From the NCBI GenBank assembly GCA_002803225.1, contig NXFV01000685.1:1-15816 (forward strand): a stretch of DNA of 15,816 nucleotides, written 5' to 3'. The DNA is from Gamarada debralockiae (lineage: Eukaryota; Ascomycota; Leotiomycetes; Helotiales; Hyphodiscaceae). Below, in pieces: positions 1-9,081 of this stretch (its first letter is position 1; each line of letters starts with the position of its first letter). The translations under genes and the position numbers were made by a program. A model generated the notes under the pieces. That model had not been told where the DNA came from. It made no database searches and worked only from the letters and a program-made list of their open reading frames with translations.

Positions 1-700
1 CCTTCTGGTGTAGATGTGACACTTCTAATAGGGGTCTCAAGAGGACGCGCATCTTAAAGCCATTTTAGCCTATGTACCTAACAAAATAGCTTCAGGAAGA
101 AGAGAGAAGGATAGCCTATCAAACGACGCGTCGAGCACGTCAGGAGGTGTTATTATAGTCCCCCTGTTGCTTCATTTTGGTAGTGTTAATCCCCTGCCTC
201 TTAAAAAGTATTATATCTACACTAGAAGAGATAGCTAAACTATGATTTGGAGTTTTATTCCGAGCGCCGCCTACTGAACAATACATCGAAAAATATAAAT
301 TGAAATTGTATTTTAATTATCTATGCACGTGATTCCAAATTGCCTATGATTTGCAGGGCCTTGTATAGAGATTTAGGAATTACATTTCTAAAATTCGATT
401 TTTAAATTCCGATTAGAAAAAACGAATTTGATAGGCCGAATTTGGGCTAATGTATCTCTAGAGTAGAGAAATAGCTCAGTTCTCCTCAGTCTGTGGTCGT
501 ATGTGAGAGGAGTTCTCTTGTTTTATTATATATCTCTTGTGATAGTTATAGGGAGGCTCAGAAACATACTTCGTACAAAGCCTCCCTTTGACAAGTCGCT
601 TAAGTACGCTTGCACTGCTGCATAATTTCTCAATTCAAACTTTATTCAAAGTAATTTGAAGTAATGATTTGACAATTCAATCTCTTCAACAAACCCCATA
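1..700. other. AT-rich gene-free stretch, probably decayed repeat
   Basis: No coding frame of useful length or recognisable motif is seen on either strand. Short open stretches (for example about 83-232 on the plus strand) are closed by TAA/TAG and match nothing I know. The stretch has A/T runs and an imperfect inverted repeat around 390-437. The segment from about 500 to 695, with its TATATCT-like middle and TTCAACA end, vaguely resembles a solo LTR, but I found no target-site duplication. A repeat or transposon relic is an inference from base composition only. Confidence 0.4.
550..587. repeat. 9-bp perfect inverted repeat (stem-loop)
   Basis: AGGGAGGCT at 550-558 is exactly complementary to AGCCTCCCT at 579-587, with a 20-nt loop. 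It lies in the AT-rich flank about 390 bp upstream of the transcription factor start. Function is unknown. It could be a structural remnant of a repeat element. Confidence 0.5.
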
Positions 701-980
701 AATGGAATCTTAGCACTCAGTGTTGTGGTATCATTGGTACCGGAATCACGGCGTTAATCCAAGATGCGGAGATAAGGCGCATACCTCCGCAATCGTCACC
801 TCACCTCTGCAGCCTACTTTCATCCTTTCTCTGCTTCAGTTGTAGCTTACAGCGCTTCCATGTCAACATCCATCTTCAAGCATGCAGTGAGAGGCTTGTG
901 GCTGAGATCACTGCATCCAAAAGAAATGCTCTCTTCCGGTCATTAAACCATCTACACTACCCAACATCTGACACGGCAGC

Positions 981-2714
981 ATGGTCTTTCCAGGTCGCGG
1001 CTGTCAAACGTGCAAAAAGCGCCGTATTAAGGTAACTCATCTTCAGAATTATCTGTTTCGCGACCTAATTCGATCAACAGTGTGACTCTGTCCAGCCAAT
1101 ATGCGGCCCCTGCCGGCGCGGGAAAGCAAGTCGAGCCTGTACCTGGGATCCAAACAACCAGGCAGGGTTGCATTTCAGGAGCGAAAATGCATTTGCTAAA
1201 GGCCAACCTAGACGGCCGAGGAGAGCGAAGGAGCCTCTATCTCAGCAAATGTCGCTCACTGCGCCTTCGCCTACAAAAGTTCCAACTGCACTATCTACTT
1301 CCCTAGAGGTCCAAGCTTTTCATTACTGGGTAGAGAATTTCATGTTTCGGCTCGATGATTTGCCTGATATCGGGCACGAGTACGGTAGTTATGTCATCTT
1401 CAACTGGATTCGTGCTCGGCCAGGTTCAAGCCTGCATCTGGCCCTCTCTGCTGTTTCGCATGCCGTCTTCGGACGGGCGAGACAAGCGAACAAGGCTCTC
1501 GAAGAGGCAGTCAAGGCTCATGACCAGGCTATCGTGAAGACGCACAAAGAGATGAAGGAGTCGCCGAATGGGAGCATTGACCAGCTCCTTGTCACGACCA
1601 TGTTGTTGAGTACTTACGAGGTGTGTTTAGAGTTATGGCCCTGCCATGTTCAGCAGCTAACCACTATCTAGAATGTCATGTACGGAAACAAGAGACATTA
1701 CACTCAGAACTCACCCTCTTCTGGAGCTGATGAGGTTGGATCTCGATTATGGAAGAGCATTTGCCATCACAAAGGAGCTTCGGGTCTCTTGAAGCTGCGA
1801 CAGCAACAAGGGTCCCCACCGAATTCGCCGCTTGACAAAGTGGTTCGACGACAGATTGTAAGTCAAGCTGCGAGTATATTGACATCTTCTCAACTTTCTG
1901 TCTTCTAATCAGCTCCTGCCAGATTCGTACTTGCATCCTCCGTGGTGTTACTGTCCCTGAATGGCTCCAAGACGGCGCGGAATACGGTGAAGAGATGCCA
2001 GCGCTCGAGATTGATTCACTCATGGTTCAGGTAGCCACCCTCCGAGCTAAGTCGTTAGCTCTTAGAAAGGAGTCAACGCTCCCATTTGATGCGAATCACT
2101 TGGAAGACGTCGCAGCCGAGGCTCAAGAGCTTGACACTGCTCTTGCTTCATGGCCCCGCGCTGTTCCCGAAGACTGGAAGTTTTCAACTCAGCCTTCTCC
2201 CCTAAGCTTAGATTCGCCCGAAACCGACCTTCAGTATAATGGTCCTGTTCATATTTATACGACACACGGCCATGCCGCCATCTGGAACCGGTATCGTGCT
2301 GTCCGTCTCATCGTGAACAGCATTCGCATCCAGACTCTTTCGAACCTGCTCCAATACCAATCCCAGCAGCGCTCATTCGTCGTTGCACAGCAGGGCCTAT
2401 GCCAGAATAACATAGATTCTCTGGCTAATGATCTGTGCGGTAGCGTTCCGTTCTTCTTCAATTTCCCCAATACGACCGGAGACGGCGCAGGATCGAGATC
2501 CATCAGGCTCGGGAAATTTATCATTAGTACTGACAGCGAGATCCTTCCCAAGATGGCAGGACTTCTAGCTTGGCCACTGACGGTGGCTGTTAGCACTCAT
2601 GGCGTTCCAGAGCCTCAGAGACAGTGGTTGAAACGCAGACTGAAGATCGTCGCGAACTCTATCGGAGATGCCATTCTTGAGTCGGTTGCTGAACAAGGCG
2701 AGTTTAAGTTCTAA
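981..2714 (+). CDS. Zn(II)2Cys6 fungal-specific transcription factor
   Basis: Predicted nuclear DNA-binding regulator of 522 residues from four exons: 981-1031, 1081-1620, 1672-1857 and 1923-2714. The introns (49, 51 and 65 nt) are GT-AG and phase 0. The N-terminus carries a complete binuclear zinc cluster: Cys8, Cys11, Cys18, Cys25, Cys28 and Cys37 (C-x2-C-x6-C-x6-C-x2-C-x8-C) with a basic KKRRIK stretch between the second and third Cys and Pro23 in the usual loop position. Intron 1 falls just before Cys18. A basic linker follows. Residues from about 70 onward look like the fungal-specific domain of the PF11951 type: LLSTYE runs into an HHKGASGLLKLR segment across intron 2, and RRQI joins IRTCILRG and PEWLQDG across intron 3. 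The ATG at 981 (context CAGCATGG) lies just ahead of the cluster, as is usual. Targets cannot be told from sequence. The convergent aldo/keto reductase gene is a possible but unproven one. Confidence 0.9.
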
Positions 2715-2856
2715 CCTTCAAAGCTATATTTCTTGACACCGACTGAAATCAACAATACAACTAAATCACGGATGAAAGTTGAGTAGGAGCAAATTCGAAT
2801 CTGCGAAAAAGTTGAGTCAATGAGAGTATAGTCTTGGTCCACTGGAACCTAGCATT

Positions 2857-4167
<1,311 letters not shown>

Positions 4168-4272
4168 GTTGGATGTGGGAATTGAAGGGATTTGCTTGTG
4201 TTTTCAGATGCTCAGAGGATGCTAGAGCAGAGAGCTGTGGATGGCAATCACCCAGAGCAGGATTAAGGGCTC

Positions 4273-4278
4273 TTTATA
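4273..4278 (-). promoter_or_regulatory. Candidate TATA box for the aldo/keto reductase gene
   Basis: TATAAA on the minus strand (within GATATAAAGAG), about 105 bp upstream of the reductase ATG at 4167. The spacing fits a fungal core promoter with a short 5' leader. Supported only by motif and position. Confidence 0.35.
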
Positions 4279-4284
4279 TCCATC

Positions 4285-5300
4285 TTCCATCGTTGATTTC
4301 AAACTACCGAGTGGTGAATGTCGTCAATTCAGACGAGGCAAAAGGAATAGAGACGTCGACAATTTCTCAGCAAAGTAACACCTTGAGGTAAGAGAATGCA
4401 ATGGATGGGAAAATAAGGAGATAAATGTCTCTAAATTCCGAGTTCGAAATCCTTTTTCAGCAGAGCGTGGTGAAGGACACACTATAACTATTGGGATCCT
4501 TACATGATGCACCAGACAGAGCTCGCGAGTTTGTCTAAGAAGGGATAGCGCGCAATATTAGTGACTGTCGATCCTCTTCTTTGCATAGGACCTCGTGAGT
4601 TTTGCCGAATCGGGCCAAGGCGTTGTGTGGCTCGACCCCACCCGGCCGTCTCCCGAATGAATATTGAGACGCATTGTTCTGATGATACTTTCAATGCCAT
4701 TTCACAACACAGCTCGAGGTAATTTTCTTCGGATTTTGCAAGTGTGGAGCAACGTGCCATCCGGTCTATCTCAAGTGAAGTTCAGGTTGAATGCTAAAAA
4801 ACCCTCAACACTCTCCGGATCATACAACCGGTATTCCCAACTTTTATCCTTCCGAACCGCAGAAGAAGTCACTCAAACTGTTGGCGATGGCCTTGAAGCC
4901 CTGATCCGGTCTCATGAATATCAAGGGCGATATCGTTATTTGATGGCTCGCCGTCAAGGATTTAGATCCCCTTGGGGCTTTAGGAAAAAGGGAAACTACA
5001 TTGATTGAGATACAGGCTATGAATCGTTCCAACGGAGTTGATCATTGTTCGATTGCTGACCTTCACAAATCTTTCTGTCCCTCTTGCGGCAAAGCTCATA
5101 CGTTCCAGAAAAATCATGATAGAAAAGCCTTCACTAGGTCTTCTTTCTCATGTTGCGAATTTTCCTTCTTCTCCAGAGGATTGTTTAATTCTGGCGCTGT
5201 TACTTGGATCATAAAAGGTTCAAAATGATCTGCACGACTAGGTTGGGGTCGCATAGAATCGAGGCGACTATCTCTCGCTCCTGCGTCGAGTTCTGAATGC
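4285..5300. other. Gene-free stretch between reductase promoter and 5.45-kb reading frame
   Basis: About 1 kb without a recognisable gene. The longest frames (a plus-strand frame at 4664-5008 and a minus-strand frame at 4500-4760) show no motif, no intron structure and no family resemblance. The proximal part probably holds regulatory sequence for the minus-strand reductase. No RNA gene was seen. Confidence 0.5.
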
Positions 5301-5525
5301 CACACTATGCTCTTACTCTCTCGTTGATCTACCTTCGGAGATCATCAATCCATAATTCCCAAATTCTAGCAAGGTCACACAACCCTAAAGATCTTACTAC
5401 TCTTCCAGCATATTTTACTCACTCGCAGTGTCCAATCACCTTCTTCAATATGGATATCACCTACGAACAATCAGACCCAGTCGGCCTTGACCTCATAGCG
5501 GAGACTGGTTGCTCACTACTCCACC

Positions 5526-5561
5526 CACCAGTGGGTGCACTAATTCGTGGGACATTGGTAC
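5526..5561 (+). repeat. Left terminal inverted repeat of the miniature element
   Basis: Begins CACCAGTGGGTGCACTAA and ends TTGGTAC. Pairs with 5970-6005, with mismatches at repeat positions 10, 26 and 30. The first bases also take part in a local palindrome, CACCCAC-CA-GTGGGTG (5524-5539). Confidence 0.85.
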
Positions 5562-5969
5562 TTATTTTGTCCGATTTTACCGAAACCCCACCAAAAGTCA
5601 ACCTTTTTAATGCTACAATCCTTCAGCATTTTATATTCGAATAGTACTTCAAACTTAATATATGAATTACTAAGTAAGTTAAATCAATTATAATTTTAAA
5701 ATATCTAGATTTCATGTGCTGTTATAAAGTTATTAAAGTATCAAAACAGACATTAAAATTTCACACCCAAATTCGCGAATATTTACTCTTCTTTTATTTT
5801 AGCTTTTTATAACTTTCTATAAATAGGAGATATCCAAATCATGAAAGTGAAAAATCTAATCCAATACTCTTCTTAGTATAGATCTCAAAAAATAGATAAA
5901 TCTATTTAAAGGTCGATTTGTTATTAATTTATGAATTCAATGAGTTTTGGTGTGGTTTTCGATTGTTAT

Positions 5970-6005
5970 GTACCAGTGTTCCACGAATTAGTGCATCCAC
6001 TGGTG
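5970..6005 (-). repeat. Right terminal inverted repeat of the miniature element
   Basis: On the minus strand it reads CACCAGTGGATGCACTAA and ends CTGGTAC, matching the left terminus at 33 of 36 positions. Similarity continues patchily inward (AAACCCCACCAAAA against AAACCACACCAAAA), so the original repeat may have been longer. Confidence 0.85.
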
Positions 6006-6224
6006 ACCCGTACGAGTTAGGAAATTCGAATACAAGATTAAGGACTGGTCTCGAGAGGTATACAGAGAATGGCATGAGAAAATCGGTGCTATGCGGGACG
6101 GAAAAGGTTGTTTTGATGATGCTGTAAATGTCCTTGCTCTTGGATGACCGGAGGTTCTAAAAGAGCGGATCAAGATGGTGGTTTAACACATGGAGCTGAG
6201 ACTCCTTCATGACGGTAAGATTCG

Positions 6225-7247
6225 TCATCTCGATTGAAGTATTAATTTCTGGCCGAATGCTGAAATTTCGAAAGACATTGTAGATACCTTGGACCCTGTC
6301 TCGGCACTCATATCTTTCACTCCAATATCAGTCGGTATATCCGTCCTATCTGGTGCCCAAGCCATCGTGCTCTTCCAAGGTTCAACCCACGCCTCTGCCC
6401 TAGCTTTCAACATCGCCAACCTTTCCTGAGCACTCATCTCCAAGGCCTTTATTGATCTTCGTCCATCACACTGAAGAAAATCTGCCATATCCAAGTGCCC
6501 GCATCAGCTTTGTCCGGATCATCCAGGATCGAGACCATGAAAAAGGTATTCGTGTCTGGATGGATAGCGAAGTTCATAATGGGATGAAACGTACCTTTGA
6601 GGAACCGAGCTTGTGAAGGGAGGAAGCTGGTCTTGAAATCGTACACCACGGTTGGTAGTGCTGTCAATGCTGCTTGGGGTGACTGAGGAGGAGAGGACTC
6701 TGCGCCATCTGCGCCTATGAGATGGGAGCCTGTGGCTGTAGTTCCATGGAGGAAAGTAGCCGTTACGGATCCAGGCGTTGTCGAGATAGAGCCAATTTCT
6801 TGCTGTGCTGCACCCGGAAGCCTTCGCTGAATAGCACCCTCATCTTCGTCCGACTTACCCTCCATAGCCCTTCGCAAGAACGGAAGCGAGTATCTCGTCA
6901 GTGGCACCATTTCGAAAGGGCACACCCGGCATATTCCCGTGCTCGTCTTCGTAGAAGGGATCGCATTGTATCATTGGTAGCTTTGAGAGGAGGCACTCTG
7001 GAAGACAAGTTGCGAAATGACTAGATCCCAATGCAGGGCCATGGTCCAATCGTGTGAGCGTTTCGTTGATGAATCTGAGGATTCGCGCTCGAATATCTCC
7101 AAGGGGATGCCTTCTCTCTTGGGACCTTGCGTTATGAGGAGACCGTAAATGCCTTGCTGGATTAGTTGGGACTCAGAAAATCTGGGAGTAGGGCCTGAGA
7201 TGGGCGGACTTACCGGCTCCAAGGATGAGGACCTTCAAGTCACTCAT
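6225..7247 (-). pseudogene. Broken FAD-dependent monooxygenase (FAD_binding_3 type)
   Basis: Relic of a flavoprotein aromatic-hydroxylase-like monooxygenase. The start is intact: ATG at 7247, MSDLKVLILGAG, then a 61-nt GT-AG intron (7153-7213) whose removal gives GAGIYGLLITQG, the GxGxxG dinucleotide-binding fold. FERE and RSHDWTMALHW follow. The reading frame then jumps at least four times while family text continues: near 7015-7030 (into FATCLPECLLSKLP...VPFRNGATDEIL), near 6855-6870 (into RVSRTKMRVLFSEGF), near 6765-6790 (into SVTATFLHGTTATGSHLIGA, whose GADG FAD motif codes at 6712-6701), and near 6460-6490 (into SAQERLAMLKARAEAW...EPWKST). The later GDAAH and RGQG FAD-contact motifs cannot be read, and the 3' end fades into debris beside the miniature element at 6005. 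With four frame breaks and no C-terminal motif it cannot encode a working enzyme. Confidence 0.85.
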
Positions 7248-7736
7248 TCTGAAGATCGACAAGAAAGATCTCGAGCAATGATATCGAAGACCATGACATC
7301 AAAATTAAATATTTGGAGTTGAGCACATCGCTCATTACTCCACTTTATGGTGCGATAACGAAAAAGCGACCTCGGCGATTAGAAGCTGATCCTAGTGTTG
7401 TGCATATTGTATGCAGCTACCCCAGAACCTGCATGAATAGAAGCATTAGCCTCAAAATGATCAGGCTCAGATCGAAGGTATTTGCAACAAGCTCTGTTGT
7501 GTCCATCTTGGCCTGAGATCAAAGGGCTAGGCCCGGACGTGATCGTTCAGACGTCGCTGAGTCTGTGCTTTCGCATTGTCAGGACGGTATTTCCCTACGC
7601 AGAGGAAGGTAGAGACGCAAACATAGGTTTGGAGAGTCGTTCTCTTGCACTAGCATATAGATGCAAAAGCTGGGTTTCGTAGGACCGAATGAAGACTTGG
7701 AACAGAGTACAGATATTGACATAGAATGATCTTACC
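7248..7736. other. Gene-free stretch upstream of the monooxygenase relic
   Basis: About 490 bp between the pseudogene start and the 3' side of the 192-residue gene. It would have held the monooxygenase promoter. Two plus-strand frames of 66-67 codons look like chance. No RNA gene or repeat seen. Confidence 0.5.
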
Positions 7737-7774
7737 AAAAAAAATAAAAAATAAAAAATAAAAAATAAAAAAAA
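7737..7774. repeat. A-rich microsatellite, about (AAAAAAT)n
   Basis: Uninterrupted A/T tract with T roughly every seventh base, about 150 bp beyond the stop codon of the minus-strand 192-residue gene. On that gene's strand it is a T-rich tract in or after its 3' UTR. Length is probably polymorphic. Confidence 0.8.
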
Positions 7775-7921
7775 CTCGCTGAAAATCCGACAAAGAAACG
7801 CTTTCTATCATGACGCATAAATGCCCGACAAAATCACTGAACGATGCTGCTGAACACAAACTCCCCCACAATGATACCCAACTAAGGCCAACAATCATCA
7901 CACCATAAGCACAGCCTTCAA

Positions 7922-8565
7922 CTACGGCCTGCGGTAATACTCCCTCCTCCGTCCACCATCTTCAACAACAACCCGTTCCCTCTCCACCAATCTCCCAGAA
8001 TGCCTCGGATTCGTCTCGTATGTAATACTGCGGCTCCTCCTCCTCTCAAGCCTCTCCTGCTCCACCCTCGGCGCCTCAACATACCGATAAGTATCATAGT
8101 CCGGCTCCTTCGGCGGCAACCTCTCCCTAATTCTCTCGCGCTCAATATATTCCTCAACATCGCCCTTCGAGCTCCCCCTCCTACTCTTCCCCTTATTAGA
8201 CACGCTAACCCTACTCGTCCTCGGGCTATTACTCCTCGCCTCCTCCACGCTCACCAACTCAATTCTCGCCTGTGGGGTCGGTGCGCGTGTTGATCTCGGC
8301 GGGGACGCAGTGCGGATGATAGGTGCGGAGGATCGTGCTGGTGCTTGGATGTATTGCGCCGAGGGTCTGGACTCGCGAATTACGGTTTCTGAGACGCGGC
8401 GAGACGTTGGTCGCGCTACGTATGTGACTTTGGTTTGTCGCGGGGGTCGAGTGAACTCAACGTCATCTTCCCATTTTGGGCGTGCTGTCAATGGTCAGTG
8501 GTTGTGTCTTAAGATCAGAGAGGATTGGAGAGGGAGAGGGAATACGCACTGCTGAAGAGACACAT
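7922..8565 (-). CDS. Arg/Ser-rich low-complexity protein, two exons
   Basis: Unrecognised function; 192 residues. The chosen model starts at the ATG at 8565-8563 with a 16-nt first exon (MCLFS plus one base), a 65-nt GT-AG intron (8485-8549, GTGCGT...TTGACAG, with CTGAC 11 nt upstream of the acceptor) and a second exon at 8484-7922. The join gives MCLFSTRPKWEDDVEFTRPP, which reads through smoothly. The second exon alone has no good ATG near its start. The protein is strongly basic and probably disordered, with Arg/Pro/Ser runs (RESRPSAQ, RTASPPRSTRAP, KGKSRRGSSKG), an acidic-basic helix-like part (VEEYIERERIRERLPPKEPDY) and a C-terminus reading RERVVVEDGGRRREYYRR. It has no membrane segment or catalytic motif. 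Similar C-termini occur in uncharacterised fungal proteins as far as I recall. Confidence 0.75.
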
Positions 8566-8735
8566 GGCTTGCTTTGTTGTGCGTCCCAACTTTCCTTCGC
8601 TCTTTCGGACGAATAAATAGACTTTGCAGCGCAAACCCCGTTTCTTGGTTTCTGCCAACTTTTCCAAGAATTTTCTTTATCGCTGAGGCAAATCGTATGC
8701 GTGAAATGGAGATGAAAGATCAGCAGAAAACGAGG

Positions 8736-8742
8736 ATATATA
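8736..8742 (-). promoter_or_regulatory. Candidate TATA element for the 192-residue gene
   Basis: A TATATA run (in GCTATATATCC on the minus strand) about 170 bp upstream of the ATG at 8565, followed by a pyrimidine-rich leader. Motif and position are the only support. Confidence 0.3.
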
Positions 8743-8759
8743 GCTAAGGAGGCATGGTC

Positions 8760-8776
8760 GTCCCGAAAGACGGGAC
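8760..8776. repeat. Short hairpin GTCCCG-AAAGA-CGGGAC
   Basis: A 6-bp perfect stem with a 5-nt loop in the intergenic region upstream of the 192-residue gene. It may be fortuitous or a protein-binding dyad. Confidence 0.35.
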
Positions 8777-8955
8777 ATAATAAAGTAAAAAAGGAAATAT
8801 TGGGCTGGTTGGGCAGCTGATGACGAGTAGCACGCTGACTGGGATTTCCTTGGTGTTATAATCGATATACGAGGTTTCGCTTGTGGCGCCGCGGGGTTGG
8901 TTCTAGGGGCGACAGCTAACCCTTGTCATTATTGCGTTAGTCCTGGTCGATATAA

Positions 8956-8971
8956 GCCTCGTTAACGAGGC
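8956..8971. repeat. Perfect 16-bp palindrome GCCTCGTTAACGAGGC
   Basis: Fully self-complementary, in the gene-free stretch 8566-9081 that separates the 192-residue gene promoter from the 3' end of the large pseudogene. G-rich AGGGG-like motifs lie on either side (8905 region and 8982-8990), resembling stress-response elements. A dimeric regulator site is possible. The rest of the stretch shows no gene. Confidence 0.45.
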
Positions 8972-9081
8972 GGAGTAGGGATAAGGGGGCATGGGCGAGA
9001 GCACTGGTGTATGAGCGGTTGTGGTTAAGAATAGCTTTCATTCTACGTTAAGGGTTTTCATCTATAATCAGATCAATCTGC

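Larger units (their letters stand above)
5526..6005. mobile_element. Miniature inverted-repeat element, impala/mimp-like termini
   Basis: A 480-bp AT-rich element with 36-bp terminal inverted repeats (5526-5561 and 5970-6005) matching at 33 of 36 positions. All three differences are transitions. The core CAGTGGGTGCACTAATTCG starts like the CAGTGGGRTGCA terminus of impala and its miniature derivative mimp, Tc1/mariner elements of Fusarium; this comparison is from memory. The interior has no transposase frame, as expected for a non-autonomous MITE. A flanking TA duplication is not immediately adjacent: the nearest TA pairs are at 5517-5518 and 6011-6012, which would add 8 or more diverged outer bases. 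It borders or interrupts both the 5.45-kb reading frame and the decayed end of the monooxygenase pseudogene. Confidence 0.75.
5450..6147 (+). pseudogene. Candidate small plus-strand gene interrupted by the miniature element
   Basis: An ATG at 5450 follows a pyrimidine-rich leader (CTTCTTCAATATGG) that looks like a fungal 5' UTR. It opens a frame beginning MDITYEQSDPVGLDLIAE that runs straight into the left terminus of the inverted-repeat element at 5526. Just past the right terminus, 6007-6147 holds an open stretch with protein-like composition (RVRKFEYKIKDW, then DWSREVYREWHEK, ending NVLALG and TGA at 6145-6147). I read these as two halves of one gene split by the insertion, but no family is recognised and the halves are short. 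The right half overlaps the opposite-strand debris of the monooxygenase pseudogene, so chance openness is a real alternative. Confidence 0.3.

Noticed and set aside
500..695. Possible solo LTR
   Set aside because: Only a loose resemblance to LTR ends. No target-site duplication, primer binding site or internal coding remains were found.
4441..4452. AGTTCGAAATCC, similar to a tRNA B box
   Set aside because: No A box at proper distance and no cloverleaf stems could be formed around it.
4664..5008. 114-codon plus-strand open frame
   Set aside because: No motif, no recognisable family, no splice structure, and it lies in a gene-free region with other random frames.
5001..5228. Frame with a CPSCGKAHTF zinc-finger-like patch
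   Set aside because: Only one CxxC pair without correctly spaced partners. Length and context suggest chance.
5562..5969. Transposase gene inside the miniature element
   Set aside because: The interior is full of stop codons in all frames and too short for a Tc1/mariner transposase.
8000..8293. 97-codon plus-strand frame
   Set aside because: Shadow of the Arg-rich minus-strand gene; its Pro/Leu/Arg bias is the complement of Arg codons.
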